Positions 1 through 13,700 of a stretch of 64,000 bases of DNA are shown in pieces. This stretch comes from Serinus canaria (Eukaryota > Chordata > Aves > Passeriformes > Fringillidae). The position numbers were made by a program, and so were the translations under genes. Every line of letters starts with the position of its first letter. Position 1 is the first letter of the stretch. Below the pieces are notes generated by a model. It had not been told where the DNA came from. It saw only the letters and a program-made list of their open reading frames with translations, and made no database searches. The DNA lies in NCBI RefSeq assembly GCF_022539315.1, contig NC_066327.1, positions 15,710,834 to 15,774,833 on the forward strand, in the 5' to 3' direction.

Positions 1-3000
1 AGAACAAGCACTGCAGAAGAAATTAGGATTATAAAAGTACATGTGTGTTGCCCCCAAGACCTGTTCCCTCCTGAGGGGCAGCCTGGGCTTGCTGGGGACT
101 CTGTCCTTCTGTCCCTCTGTCCCTGGGACAAACAGGACCCTCTCTGGAGCTGGGGGAAGGAGAAGGAGCTGGGATCAGCTGCTGTGAGGTGCAGCCCTCA
201 TCCTGCTGCCCTGAGCAGCTCTTATCTGTCCTGCCCTGGTAATGCAGCCCAGTATCTCCAGGAAGCAGGGAGATGCTCACCCTGGCACCTCAGCATTTAG
301 AGCTGGATTTTGCCAGGTCCTCCCTCCCTCCAGGCAGCTCTGTGCTCAGGACAGCAGGAGCTGGGCAGTCCCTTGGTGATCAGGGCAGGGATGACCAGGG
401 CATGTCCTGTCTCCAGCCAAGATCTGAACATATCTGCATTTGGGGCTTTGGTTTTGAACTTTCCTGTGCTCATAATGGTTGAAAAGAGCAGAGGGGGCAG
501 ATAAGTGTGTGCATTTCAGAGGAATGAATCTTTTGAGGAGGCATTGCCTTTTTAACCCAAACTGGGCCCGTTTCAGTGGGAAATCTTATTTGACTGCTGG
601 AGGAAAAGTGGGAACAACGCCCCAGAGGTGGCTCCAGCAGTAATTTTTGCAGTGTAGGAAGATGTGTCAAAGCCTGGCTCCATCACCAGCCCCCCACACC
701 CATCCCAGGGCTGCCTCACAGACCCAAGACAGTCTGGTCCACCCAGGGCTGGTCTCCAGCCTCTCCCTGCCTGCTCTGAGTGGCACCACACTGGCTGAGC
801 TCTGCACCTTCAGTGCTGCTGACAGATCTGAAGGATCAAGCCCCAGTTCCCCACAGGGTCAGAGGAGTGAGGGCAGAGCCCAGCGTGGCCAGCCTGGCCC
901 CACTCAGTCCCTGGCTTTATGTCTGACACCCACATTACTGCTACAACACCTTTAAACAAGGTTTTGTTGGTTTTGTTTTTTGCTTGGTTGGGTTTCTGGT
1001 TTTAATGACTGCTGGAACACTTTTCTGATCTTTTTTTAACCTCAGAAGTGGAGAGAAAGTGACAGTGCAGTAACTATTTCAAAGTGCTTATCACTGACAC
1101 AGCTCTGGGCTGCTGCAGCTTGAGAGCCCTGGGGTGAGGCCCTGACACCTCCAGTTTTGGAGGACAAATGTGTGAATGGGCAGACAGCAGGGAGAGAACA
1201 TTTATTGATCCACCACTGGAAGGACCAAGGGCTTCTGCAGCATTGCTGCCTGTGCCAGGCTGATTGTGCTGATTAAAACAAAATAAAGCAAAGAGGAACT
1301 GATCAAATATCCCCAGCAAGAAGTGATGAAAGGCCTCAAAACCCACATAATGGAGATGCTGGTTTGCAGCATTTCTAATGTTTGATTAATCACTGGTGTA
1401 AGCTTGCAATTAACACTAATGAGATGTAGCACCGAAATCCTTGAAAACTGTTCAAATCAACTTCCAGCTTCCTTCTGATCCATGATTTCCATTGCAAGCA
1501 AAATCCATTTTCTCCCCAGCTGCTGCTGGTGCACAGTCAGTCACTCCAGAGCCCCCTCCCAGGCACTCAGCAGCTGCATTTGCTGCAGAGGCAGAGACTC
1601 CAGTGCTGGGCACTGCCATCCTGACAGATGGGGATGGGCACATCCCCAGGCTCCAAAGGCACCAGGGCACCAGCTCAGCTTCCAAACACTCCCTGGTTTT
1701 GCCAGCCAGTGTGATCACTGGGCTAAAAGGTCAGGGAGTCATTTTCCTCTGACTTTAGAATTCCTCAGCCACTTTCTTCCATCTGAGTGCATCTAAAATC
1801 CTGGGAATGGAGAGCTGGCTCCCTTTAACCCCTTGTATGTTTGGCTCTGTGTAATTCCCACAGAAACACTTTAAACCTGAATGAGTCTCAAATGGCCCTG
1901 ACAAACCTGACTGCCATCCCTTTTGCTTTTGTTCTGCTGGAGGATCAGCTCTGGAGCTGTGCAGGAGATCTGTGGGCTCAGTTTCTTTCAGTTCATTCAA
2001 TGTTTTCTGCCTGTTGAGAGGGATTTGTCCCTTCTGCTTGGGAAGTAAAACTGAGAACCCTGAGGGGGTAAAGCACAGGATAGAGAAGGAACTGGATGTG
2101 AAATGAAGAAATGCTGTCACCCTTGAACACAGTGTCTGCAGCGAGGGGAAGGTGAGGTCACTTGGCAAGCAAAGAGCAAAATGAATGGCAGTTGAAAGGC
2201 AGTGTTTTGATAGGCACTAATTATTAAACTGTAATTAGCAGGAGGATGCAGTGATCTGCTGAAAGCCCAGCTAAGCAAACAGGTAGAGGTTACAGACAGA
2301 AGGAACTGCAGGGGCTGAGGAGGCAGAGCACAGGCAGTGCCTGCAGGACACACACTTTGGACCTGTGCCCTGTGCTCTGATACCACGGGGGAAAACACAA
2401 CAACACAGATAGGAGGGTTTGGAGAGCCACAGGACAGAGCTGGATCCATGGCAGACACCCAGAGGGACCAGGAGGAGCAGCCAGTGGGCAGCTGGGGCTG
2501 CAGGACAGGCCTGGGTGGGCACCCAAGAGCTGCTCAGCACAGGGACCCAGAGCCCAGAGGCTTTGGGGACTGGGATGGGATCAGGGCAGGGATGAGTTTG
2601 GGGTCAGGGGCCTCAGAGATGCTCAGCCCAGAGAGAACTGCAGCAGCAGAACAGCACCTACAGCCCAGGCACCACTGAAAATCAGCAGAAAAAGGTTTAG
2701 AACTGTTCCCTGCACTTTAATGGCAGCTTCAGGTGTGTTTATCTGTTAGTGAGACATTTGAAAACCTGGGCCTGTTAGGAGCAAACTGTGCTTAAAATAT
2801 TGTGCTGTTGGAAAGTCTCATTTTCCCTCTGCTACAAAAATATTCTGAAAACCCACCAAGGGCTGAGAGAGACCTGGAAACTTTTCCTTCTGCCTTGAGG
2901 ATGTAGGCAGCCTGTCACTGAATCTAAAAATAGCCTTCAGAGTATTGATTAACCTGTCTGAAGGAAGCAACAATGAATTAGAGAGGAAAAATGAAACCAA

Positions 3001-5125
3001 GCAAAGCCTTAGAGTGTATTTGACAGCAAAATCTGGGTTAGGAGTGGCAGAACATACTTTATTACCAGAGAGTGGCTGTTGCTTTCTAAAGATATTTTTA
3101 ATTTTTCTCAGCCAGCAACACTGTACCCATAGAAATCCACTTAGTCTGGGAGGAAAACTTTTCTTCTAAGAGGGTAATTTATCTCTTCAATGATTTGCTC
3201 CTGACTAATTTATTAGTTGTGTCCTTTTTAATTTTCTAAAACACAAGATGGTTCTCCAGTCTGTGGTCTGGAGACTCTTGGCTATTCATGTAGATTTAAT
3301 CTTTATGAAAATCATAAAGATTACCAAAAAGAGGAAGGATCCCTACCCCCTTTCTCTCTCACTGAGGGAACAGATCCAGCCACACACACAAATACTCCAA
3401 CAAAAATAATAATAATAAAAAAATACTGCAAAATCCAACTAAGCACTCAGGGAGAAAAACTATGACAATGCATAAAAATTGGCAAAATAAGATTTTCTTT
3501 CTGCAAGATTTTCTATGAGATCATTCATTAACCTTTTCAACAAAGGGCAAACCACCCCCTGCAATGTCACAGTTTCATTGGAGATCAAAGCAAACACAGG
3601 AGCACATGGAGCATGCAAAAATGCAGCCCCAAGCTGGACACCTTGGCAAACATTCCTGGGTGAGCAGGAGAAATCCAGGCACAATGGGCAGATCCCACTG
3701 ATCCCATCAGCTCTGGGATGACTGCTCCTCCTCCTCCAGGGCCCCAGTAGCTGCAGACCCCAGCAAACAGGGTGTGCAAACAGCACGTGGTGCCTGAGCT
3801 CTGCTGGGCTGAGCCATCCCCTCTGTCCTCACCAGCCAGGAGAACTGCTGGATGAGATTAATGCTGCCATGGTAGATTAAAGCTCAGGGAGGGCTTCTCT
3901 CCAGCCCTGTGGCTGCAGGAGGATGGACTGGGAAAAGCTGAGCAGGGAGAGGAGAGGGCTGGATGGCTCCAAGGGCTGTTAAAGGGTAAATAATGTCATC
4001 ATGGAGGGGCAGAGTCACCTCCTTATCTCCAAACACCTTCAGAGGCTTGGCTGAGCCAAGGACTCCCACTGGAGCCGGGTGACTGAAAGGTCAACAAGCA
4101 AAATGCAGAGTGTGGAGAAAGACAAAGCTCACAAGGGGGAAACAATTCTCTGAGAGGTCTAAAAACAACCCCCAAAAAATCTCCCTGGGCCAGGACAGAC
4201 CTGTGACATGAGAAGGTGGCAGGAACTGAGGACTCTCCAAGCCAGGCAGGAGCAGAAAGGACCAAAGCAGCCTTGGGAAAGCTGCTGTGCATGGGCTCAG
4301 GGAACACAGCCAGGGCACCAATGCCTTCTCAGACAGCTGTTTTGGGGGAAAATGCCTAGCCTGGAGACTTCTGAAAAGCAACACTTCATTTCTTTGGAGA
4401 CTTCTGGCCACTTTTGGCTGCTGCCACGGCAGGTCAGGCTCCCTGGGGAGGTCTGTGAGTAGAAAAAGTGCTGGCAGCACAAGCCCAAGCTTCCCTCCCT
4501 CCAAATCTAAATTCAGAAAGTTGGGATGCAAGTCCCTGCTCAAGCAAATGGGTTTTTTTTTGAAACTGCACAAAGTCTGCCACCCCTCTGTGTGAATCCT
4601 TATGGGCACAGGGAGGTGTTCCAATATCCTCACTCCCACTCCCTCCCCACCAGCCCTTGCACTGGTGACACGAGACAGACACACCGACTGTGAGTCCTTC
4701 CTGAATCCCAAAATATTCCATCCTACCAATTTAGGCTGCCTGTGAGCTTGGTGAGGGCTATTCTGGAGGAGCAGCTCGCCTTTCTGGGAAGCACGGCGTG
4801 TTTCTGCTGACAGAAATTGGAGCAGATGCTCCCTGGGTTTAGCTCTGAGGATGTTTTTATTTCCTCTCTGCCTGATGGATGCAGTGCTTTAAATGTGCCC
4901 AGGTACTGAGAGACAAGCAGAGTGAAATGGATCCTTTCTGCAGCTTGTTCTTTTCTCCTGGAAACTGGCCATGGTTTAATTCTGCAGGACAAGCTGCTGG
5001 AGGCCCAGCAAATTTCTGAATGCAGCTTCTCTAAAAGAACAAAAATGCCATCAAGAGAGTGAATGAAGAGAGAGTGCCCTGCAGGAGAAACATTTGCTGT
5101 GGAGGGATTGACACCAGCAACTCCA
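1..5125. other. Intergenic, no gene recognised
   Basis: Unique-looking DNA without recognised exons, apart from the hairpin pair near 3.3 kb and a short AAT repeat near 3.41 kb. Reading frames here are short and overlap on both strands. Confidence 0.6.
3251..3323. other. Two adjacent inverted repeats (hairpins)
   Basis: At 3297-3323 there is a perfect 11-bp stem, TAATCTTTATG and CATAAAGATTA, around a 5-nt AAAAT loop. Just before it, TCTCCAG and CTGGAGA form a 7-bp stem with an 8-nt loop. No known RNA family is recognised. Confidence 0.8.
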
Positions 5126-5300
5126 GAGCAATTCCAGTGCAATTCCAGTGCAACTCCAGTGCAATCCAGTGCATTCCAATTTATTCCAGTGCAACTCCAG
5201 TGCAGTTCCAGTGTACCTCCAGTGCAATTCAAGTTCATTCCAGTGCATTCCAATTTATTCCAATGCATTCCAGTGCAATCCCAGTGCAATTCCAGTACAA
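5126..5300. repeat. 10-11 bp minisatellite (CCAGTGCAATT)n
   Basis: About 16 imperfect copies of CCAGTGCAATT or CCAGTGCATT. Some are changed to CCAATTTATT, and that variant recurs in the same context (CCAGTGCATT, CCAATTTATT) at two places, which suggests block duplication. It has no stop in some frames on both strands, which creates false reading frames. Confidence 0.93.
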
Positions 5301-5478
5301 GTATCCTCTACAGTGACTGCTGCAACAATGAGCACAGATTTGACACTGAATGGAAATTAATTGATACAAATTGTGCAATTACTTCTTTCCTGTTTTTTTA
5401 AGAACAGATCCTCAGGTGTGTCTTGTACCAGCAGCAAACAAAGAGACCCTCACAGAATTCCAGGGGGTGTGTGTATAG

Positions 5479-5545
5479 AGGGGGAAACTGAGGCAACAAG
5501 ACCTTAACTGGCTCTAATCAGTGGCAGAAAGATCTTTGGATGTCA
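5479..5545 (+). mobile_element. Possible ancient SINE (MIR-like) remnant
   Basis: GGGGAAACTGAGGCAACAAGACCTTAACTGG followed by AGTGGCAGAAAG resembles the MIR core (GGAAACTGAGGC...GGTTAAGT...AGTGGCAGAG) with a deletion. It could be a chance likeness. Confidence 0.3.
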
Positions 5546-5684
5546 CTACAGCCAAGGTTCACCCTTAGGACTTTTAAAAGATCTTCCCAAAGTCTTGACA
5601 GAGGGAACCTGTGGCCACGAGGAAGCTGCAGCTCCAACATCAGCAGTGTCACCTCAGATCAGCCAGAAGAGATTTTTGATTTAT

Positions 5685-5875
5685 GGAAGGAATTGTTCCC
5701 TGGGAGGGTGGGCAGGTCCTGGCACAGGTGCCCAGAGCAGCTGGGGCTGCCCCTGCATCCCTGGAAAGGCCAGGCTGGACTCTGGGGCTGGGAGCAGCCT
5801 GGGACAGTGGAAAGGCAGGAACTGGATGATCCTGAATGTCCCTTCCAACCCAACCCATTCCAGGATTCCATGACA
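5685..5875 (+). mobile_element. CR1 LINE 3' fragment, sense
   Basis: It reads GGGAGGGTGGGCAGGTCCTGGCACAGG, then GGGAGCAGCCTGGGACAGTGG, and ends TGTCCCTTCCAACCCAACCC with ATTCCAGGATTCCATGA. This is the typical bird CR1 end. Confidence 0.85.
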
Positions 5876-8800
5876 CAACAGAGGGAGGAGGGGATTTGTT
5901 TTTAAACACTGATGCCTGCCTGACCTGATGGAACTTGGTGGCAAATTCAAGAAATCCCTGCTTTACCCTGCAGCTGGAGAGGCTGATCTCTGTCTGCAGG
6001 TGGGTGTGAGTTTTGCTGTGTGTTTTTTAGGACAGAGGGGTTAGCCAACCTTTTTCTAACTTTTTGTCAGGTTTGTTTTCTTCAAGATGAAGGGGAAAAT
6101 ACACCTGCCAAAGAAATGAACCTGGCTTGTGAATAAATGAACTCGCAGAGGAAGGAAATATTTGTTTAGCTCTTATTCTCATTATGCTACACCTGGCTGC
6201 CAGAGCCTCTGCAAAATTTCTAACAATCTTACCAGGCTATTTGCATTTAAATCGCTTTTCCTGACATTATGTAAATCCCTCAGCAGAGCTGAAGTTTTCT
6301 TTTTCTCTCTCTCTGGGCTGCACTCAGTGCTTTGCTCAGTCCTGCCCCGTTCTCCTCTCTCTGCTCCACTGGGTCACAGCAGCAGCCCATGAAACCTCAG
6401 CTCTCCCAGGTTCTGTCTGCAGCTGGGGCAGAGATGATGGTTTGCAGATTGCTGAGCCTTCCATGACAGAATCACATTACAAATGAATTTGGGTCTAAAA
6501 GAGAACACGTGCTCAGGTGCAATGTTACCACCAGTCAGAGCTGCTCTCCTAAGGCTGTGCTTCCAAAGGGATTATCCAGTGGTATTTTCACTGTTTAAGG
6601 ATTCTGCTGCCTTGCTCTGCAGCAGGAGAGTCCTCTTACCCCTTGGGAGCTGTGGGGATAATTTCTTAATCCAGAAGTTTTCCTTTCCCCCTCTGTGGCT
6701 TTCAGACAGCTGGAAAAGGGGGCTCAGGTTTGCAGCTTTAGCTCCAAAGCCACGACTCTGTCCAAGCCTGTGAAATAACCAACAGCAGAGCAGACACTTG
6801 ATGCTGAAATTCTGCAGGCTTGGCTTTGAGTGGTGGATGGAATGAACACCACAACAGCCACAGGAGCCTGGAAATTGCAGCCAGGGGCAATGCCAGCTCT
6901 GCCTCTTACAGGCTTCACCTCCACACAGGGGGAACTCGAGCAGGAGCAACCAGGAAGACACAACAAACTGGCTCTGCTCTAACTCTGGACCTGTCTGGAG
7001 ACTGCTCCAGTCCCTACCAGCACTCCAGGGCTCTCCTGGTTAACTCCTGGTGCCTGTGGGGTGCCAGAGCATGGAGGGGCTGCAGCTCAAAGCCTTTGAC
7101 ACGGTGTGAGGCACTCCCTGCTGACCCTCCTGGATGAGGGGCTGGCAGCACAGCCCCATTTGCCATCTCAGGTTCCCCAGGGAATGCCCATGTGTCAGGG
7201 AAATTCCCAGCTGGTTGGTGGGATGGGCTGCTCTCCATGGGGAAAGGGGAACAAAGCCCTGGATGGGAGCCAGGCCTCACAGATAACTGGAGTTAGCTGT
7301 CTCTTGGGTGGGCACCTTAGCTTGGGAAAAAAATAAATAAACTAGAACCTCATTGTGATATTCTCTTCATGGTGCCAGAAGTGACAATGGGGATATCTGG
7401 ACTTTACCAGCAGACATCCCTTCAGAGGACATCCCCTGGTCTCTGAGCATTCTGCAGCAGCTGCAGTGCACTTCTCACCTTGCTCTCCAGGTACTGCATG
7501 TGCTGCAAGGTTTGGTCTCTGCCCAGCAAACCACTGATGTTTGCCAAGTGCTTGGAGATCATCTGATGGAAGGCCCCACAGAGCCCCAGTCTATTATTTC
7601 TCAGTCAGAAAAACACATTTGCTGAACAGGAAGAACAAAAGAATGAGCTGTGGGTCCCCAATAAGCATTCAACACAAGTTAATTTGCTCAGCAGCTGTAT
7701 TTTGCTGAGACAGATTGCATATTTTCATTGTTAGAATAAAAATGTCCACTGGGCTCCTATCCTTCCCATCTCTGTTACACTCCCAGTCTAGTCTAGAGAA
7801 CAAATTCAATTTCTTTCATAAACAAGAGATCCACTCAAACGATTTTCCTTTTTTCCAGGCAGAAATTAATGGAGCCAGAAGAACACACAAGGCTGCAGAA
7901 GACACACAAGGCTGCAGAACCTTCCCCCTCATGGAAAAAAACCCCATGGAAATGTGGAAAGCTGGCCCCTGGCAGGGCAGGCAGTGTGTGTGAATCATGG
8001 TAGCCTGATTCAGAGCACTAAGGACAATAATCCTGAGCTGCACCAACCAACCTTCAAGCTTAGTCACAGTTTCACACAGCTAATGAGCAGAGGGAGCAAT
8101 GAATCCTGGATTTATGGCTCCCTGTTCCCATAGATTTTGCCTGGAGACAACAGCAGTGTTTCCTTGCATCTCTAATGACTTATCTTGTCTTGAGGTCTTT
8201 TTTTTTTTCCCCTGTCCTTCCCTACACTGATGAGGGTTTATTTTTGCTTTTTTTTTTTTTTTTAATCATTATTGAATTTTTAAAAGCCTGCTGGGTAAAT
8301 TCTTATCATCAGCTGCTACAGTAAAAATACAGAGTAACACCATGAATCTGCCAAGTTTTGCTCCTTGTTGTTTTTCTGTTCACACAGAATTATCAGGGCT
8401 GGCTGTGCAGAGAAGATGCTCTGACTCCAAACCCTGCTTCCCTTCCTTTGTAAATTACCCAAAGTGACTCCAGGTTTATTTTTAGCTTGGAGGTGAATCA
8501 TTCAGGAAAATCTGATAAAAATCCACTTAAGCACAGTTACACTCTCAAACCTGAGCAAGTTCTTGCTAACTTTCCTGAAGTTTACACGTGATTATTTCAG
8601 CTCACAGGATTAAAGGGGGCGCACATTTATTTTAACTCTCACAAAATGGCTTTGGACCTGAAAACCCTGGAGAATCAGGCCTGTAAATATATCTAGATTT
8701 ACTTGATGGAGACAAAATGCAGGGAGAATTGGGGGGGAAATGTCCCAGAGATAGAAGTGGGGTTTATTTGGAGGCAGAAGCAATGAGAAGGCAATGCCAA

Positions 8801-10579
8801 TGCCCACATGTGAGGCACAGTTTCAGACTGAATATTCCTCATGATCCAGGTAAAGTATCTACCAAGAGGCTGATAAAGCTACAAACCCCACTCTTGTGAT
8901 GTTTAATTCAAAAATAAAAGGGGAATAAAAGGGGAATAAAAGGGGAAAACAAGCTCCATGCTATTGCCAGCCAGCATCTGGAGGAGAGAGTTGAGCAAAG
9001 GGTGCTCTGCACCCTGGATGTGACCCATGAGACAACTCTGCAGCCTCCACCCACGTGTGGCATTTAAATATAGCCCCAGAATAAACTCTTTTTTATAATC
9101 CTGCCACAAGCTGTCAGGCAGGGCAGCCCCAGAGTAGATTTTGCTGCTGCTGTAAAAAAATGACGAGCGTGTCTCGTTTTATTAAAATACTAGAACATAT
9201 CATAAAAAATTAAAAATAGTGCAGAGTGCTACCTTTCATAAAACACTGCCCTGAGCTGCCTCCTATTCCCAGCATCCCAAATATTCTGAAATCCCAGAGC
9301 AAGCCACAGCCCAGCAAAGTGGACTGAAGCTGCTGCTCCAGACACACAAATGGAGCCCTTCCACTCCAAGTCTACCTGAGAAACTGCAGCAAAATGACCA
9401 ATTTTGGTGCAATTTAGCAGCACATCCTTCTACCCACAACAGTCTTTCATTCCCCTCAATTCTCAAGCAGGATTAATTTAATTAACTCTGTTTTCCAAAG
9501 ATGCTCAAGGGAATTATGTACCCTTCAACAACAATAAATAAATAAATCAAATCAGTGGGACTGGGCTTCACTCCCATCTGTGCTCTTGAACAGCCTCTTC
9601 AAAACTCTCATGTGAGAAAAAGCAGGACCTGCAGATACCTGGGATGCATAAGAGCTTTCTCATGGAATTGCTGGAGCCTCCTGTTCTGGCTGTTCCATGT
9701 TTCAGAGGCAAAGTTGGAGTTTTCCTTGCCTGCAGGCTCCTATCCCCAAGCCAGCTGCAGTCCCTTTGTCACCTTCCTATCTTTGCTCTGCCAGCAGCAT
9801 CATCTCCTTCCCCTGCACTCAGAGGAACCACAAATATTGTGACAGAGCTGAGATAAGGAGCAATTACACTTTCAGTTGTGCTGGCACATCTGAGGGGATG
9901 GCAGCCCTTGGTCTGACACAGCAGCACAGCCTGTCTGACTCCAGCCTTGAGGTTTTATTCCCATTTTTTCTCCACTGACTGATCCCTCCCCAATCTCCTG
10001 GCTTGAGCAGGGGGTGGGATTGTCACGTGGAGCCCCTGGAGCTGAGCTCTCAAAGGGAATTCCCAAGGTCCATTGGCCATGCAGAGCTGAGCCCAGAGCC
10101 CCATCCCAGTCTGCTCAAGGATCAAGGGAACAGAGGCTGGGGAGCAGAGCAGACGGCCTGGCATCCTGATGGGAACTGAGATAAACAGAAATTCACTGTG
10201 TGCCCTCACAGCAACCTTTTTGGGGGTTGGTAACAAGAGCACAGCCAGCCAAAAGATGGGGTTATCCTTCTCTCCTCAGCACTTGGGGCATTTTGGGGCT
10301 CCTCAGGAGAGGGAAGAGCTTGGCAAGCAGGAGAGAGTGGAGCAGAGGAGCACTGAGGCATTGGGGAGCAGGGACACACAGCCATGGGGAGGGACTGAGG
10401 GGTTTGAGCACTCATCAGAAACTCTGGAGGTGTTTAATTGAATCTTCCACATCCTAAGTGAAAAAGCAGAGCTGTCTCCTCTCAGAGATGCACAGAAAAG
10501 AGAGGAGAGGCAAGAGCCATGCAAGGACAATTCAGATGGGATATAGGAAAATAAATCATGGGAGTGTTTGCACTGCTCA
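5876..10579. other. Intergenic, one doubtful exon candidate
   Basis: Mostly nothing recognisable. A stop-poor segment at about 7380-7615 has open frames on both strands and a good minus-strand donor (see findings). Small tandem AAAAGGGGAAT units lie at about 8917-8945. Confidence 0.5.
8248..8263. repeat. Poly(T) tract
   Basis: Sixteen T after TTTTTGC. A shorter T run lies at about 8199-8208. Confidence 0.9.
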
Positions 10580-10732
10580 GAGACCCTGTTCCATCTTTGG
10601 GGATATTCAAATTCCACCGGGCAAGGCCCTGAGAAACCTGAGCCAGCTCTGAAGCTGACCCTGCTTTGAACAGGAGGTTGGACAAGGTGACCTCCAGAGA
10701 TCCCTTCCAACCTAAATTATTCTGTGATTTTC
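10580..10732 (+). mobile_element. CR1 LINE 3' fragment, sense, older subtype
   Basis: It ends with GACCCTGCTTTGAACAGGAGGTTGGACAAGGTGACCTCCAGAGATCCCTTCCAACCT and an ATTATTCTGTGATTTT tail. This subtype differs from the GC-rich copies near BOD1. Confidence 0.85.
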
Positions 10733-13700
10733 TGGAGAAAGTCCAGATGCAGAATTGATCTCAAAAGCATTTCTTTGAGAGGTTCAGCAGAAAATGCAGC
10801 AGCTCCTGGGGGCTGTGGCAGTTCTGGTAAGGTGTCTGGTGTCCACAGCTGGATTCTCAGGGGAACAGGGCTGCAAAACAAGAGGCTGAGCCCCAGCTGA
10901 GCCCTGAATGCTGAATCCTATCACCCAGACTGATCCAACTCAACCCAAACACTGCTCCCTCAGCTCTTCTCTCATGACAGTAGGGGTGTTCTTTCTTTCA
11001 GGAGTCCAGTCTGCAGGCTGTCACAACAGCACTGTCAAATTCACTTTTTTAAATCCAGGAAAAATGGAGGGGAGAGATTATGGGGGATCTCTCTGCACAA
11101 AAGCAGCACCAGGGCAAATCTGTTCCTGGGGCTAGGAGGGGAGCTCAGGCTTTTAGGAGGGGATACAGAGATCCCAGCTCTTTGGAGAGAGCCATGGGTC
11201 ACCTGGAAGGACTGTTTGTCCTTTTCACCTGCTCGGGGACACACTGGCTCTCAGCTCTGCTCCCCTGGCACCAGGACAGCAGCAGATAAGCCAGCACAGG
11301 TCCCACATTGCCCAAGGTGCCCCTGGCCACTCCCTGCTCCCTGCCCTCCTTAACTGGCTGTCCTTGAGGCACAGGTCAGGGGAGTGTGGCTCTCTGGCAG
11401 GTCCCTGCACACAGAGCCTCACGTCCCACCTGGCTCAGGTGGCTCCTCCTGTGCCAGGGGGGCAGCAGAGCCACCCCAACCCAGCCCACCCCACTCCCCC
11501 CTGGTGCAGGAATGCTCCACCTGCCTTTACAGCCTTTTGCTGTAAATACTTTCTGCCTTAACGAGAATTCACTGCTCCAAAAATAACTGTAATTACCCAA
11601 GAAGCAGAGGAGCCTATTTACAAGATTTAAAGGGGAAGAAGAAAGAAAAATCTCTCAGAAGAAAACTTGGGCCTCAGAATACAAAACTGAGTTGAAGAGG
11701 GGCAGTTCCTTCCTCTGGAAGGGCAGGGACATGGCCTTTCTGGGTACTTTGCCCATGGCAACCATCAGGGATTGCTCAAGTCAGGTGTGGATAAAATATT
11801 CCATGAAAACCAATAAACTCAATTACCCCCCAGGAGCAAAGTGTCAGAATGGGTTGGGGGGGGGAATCTTGCAAAACTCACACCTGTGAAAGTTTAGAAC
11901 TCTGTGCTGAATGTAAGGGGGGGAAAGAAAGATAGAAGGCATTAAAAGGCATGAGTGTGCACAAGAGAGCAGCAGAAAATAATAATTTGAAATAATAAAC
12001 TTGTTACAACAGCAGCAATGATTGCTGTCTATCCAGGCTCTGAATAATTCAAAAGGTTCCTGCTTCACTTAGGATCTCAGGGAATTTTCAGACCTGCCAG
12101 AATTTTCTGCTGGTAAATAATGCATCTCTAGTGTTCAAACACTCCCAGTCCCCAATTAATACTATGGATTTAACACTGCTGATTTTGAAATAGGAGAAAG
12201 TCTGAGGAAGGTAAATTCCTGTTGAGCTGCCTGAACCTTCAGCCCTTCCCATTTCCACCTTGACCTTTGGTGCTGAAATTGCTGGTGCCTCTCCCAGCTG
12301 CCACTTTCACACAGGCAACAAGGAGTTAAGGCAGCTGAATCTCTCAGCATTAACCTACAAAATAATTCACAGTAGGGTTCCAAAAAGGGGGAAAACATAA
12401 GGAAAAAGCAGGTGCAGCAAGGTGCAGCTTTCTGAGCTTTGTTCCTGCACTGGGGGTTGTGGGCTGGTGCTGACACAAGTGCTGGAACACCCCAGAAGCT
12501 TTGGGCAGGGTCACCAGGATTTTGCTGGTTTGGAGAAAATTCCTGCATCCAAATTTGGAATCCAGCTCCTGCTTTACCTGAGCTCAAAGCAAAGTGAATT
12601 AATGCACAGCACAGCAATTGCAAGAGGGGCTTGGAGAAAGCCTCTCCAAACATCCTCCTCCTGTTTTCCTGATAATTTCTATTCTACTCCATGAACACTG
12701 AAACAGAAGGACAAGCTGTTCCTCTGATTGATATGGCAATTTTAGGAATTTTCCTCTCGTGGAGATGCAACAACTCCCTGGAAATAAAACCCAAGAACTG
12801 AGAAAGGAGGCAAGAGCCCAGCCTGAGAAAATCAACAGTGACCTGGGAAATGAATTAGTAAAGGCAAGGAGAGGCCTATTTTTTTTCTGCAGTATCAGGA
12901 GTTTTCTGGGATGCAGACTGTATTTCAGATGAATTTTCTTCTAAAAATACCTGAACTTTTCACTGCCTGTGCTCACCACGGGCTGTGCACACAGCCTTGT
13001 ACCAGCAGGACCCGACATTTTGGGAGCAGCCACGTGGCTCTCATAGCCCAGCTTTTCAAATCAACAGAATTTCAGGATCAGGAGATTCTGCTGCTGAAAT
13101 TTAAGAGCTGCAGGAGAGCAAACAGCTCCTAGCAGAGCTCACCCAGCTCTGCTCTGCCCTGCAGGTGCTGCTTCCCTGCTGGGCTCAGGTGTTTGTCCTC
13201 GTGCTGCTGGTCCCAGGACACCCCAGCCTGAAATCTCTGATTTCAGGGCACTTTGCCCAAACTTTTCTAGCCCTGGACTTTTAAAATATTTTATCTTGCT
13301 GCTGTGGTTCCTATTGTTCCTAAGCTGTTTTTGTTATTAAATTACAGAGGTTTGGAGTTGGAATCAGCCCTCCTTTCCCAGTGTGCCCGCTGTCCATTGG
13401 CTGCTGGGCAGAGAGAGAGAGAGCCAGGGGGAGAGAGAGCAGAGGAGAATTACAAGGTTTCAGATTCCTGTAAACAGAGAAACATTTTTCCAGTCATCAG
13501 TCTGAGCCCAGTGGAAATAGGGCTTCAGTTTCCTCCAGTTCAGGCTGGGGATCTGGTGGCAGAGCTGTTGACAAGGCTCCTTTTTCCCTGGCAGTGCCTG
13601 GCTGCTGTTTATTCTGTCCCGTGTGCTGGCAGCCCCTGCTGCTGCTGCCTTCTCCTTCCCCCCCCTGTGCCCTCCCTGCAGCCCCAGGCAGGGGTCTCTG

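Noticed and set aside
4091..4729. 212-codon minus-strand open frame
   Set aside because: No domain, overlapping open frames on both strands, no supporting splice sites.
5051..5316. Repetitive open frames on both strands
   Set aside because: Translation of the 10-11 bp minisatellite.
6180..6385. Minus-strand frame containing ALLRDLHNVRK, next to the 7.4 kb candidate
   Set aside because: The only possible acceptors lie in a purine-rich tract, so splicing into it is unlikely.
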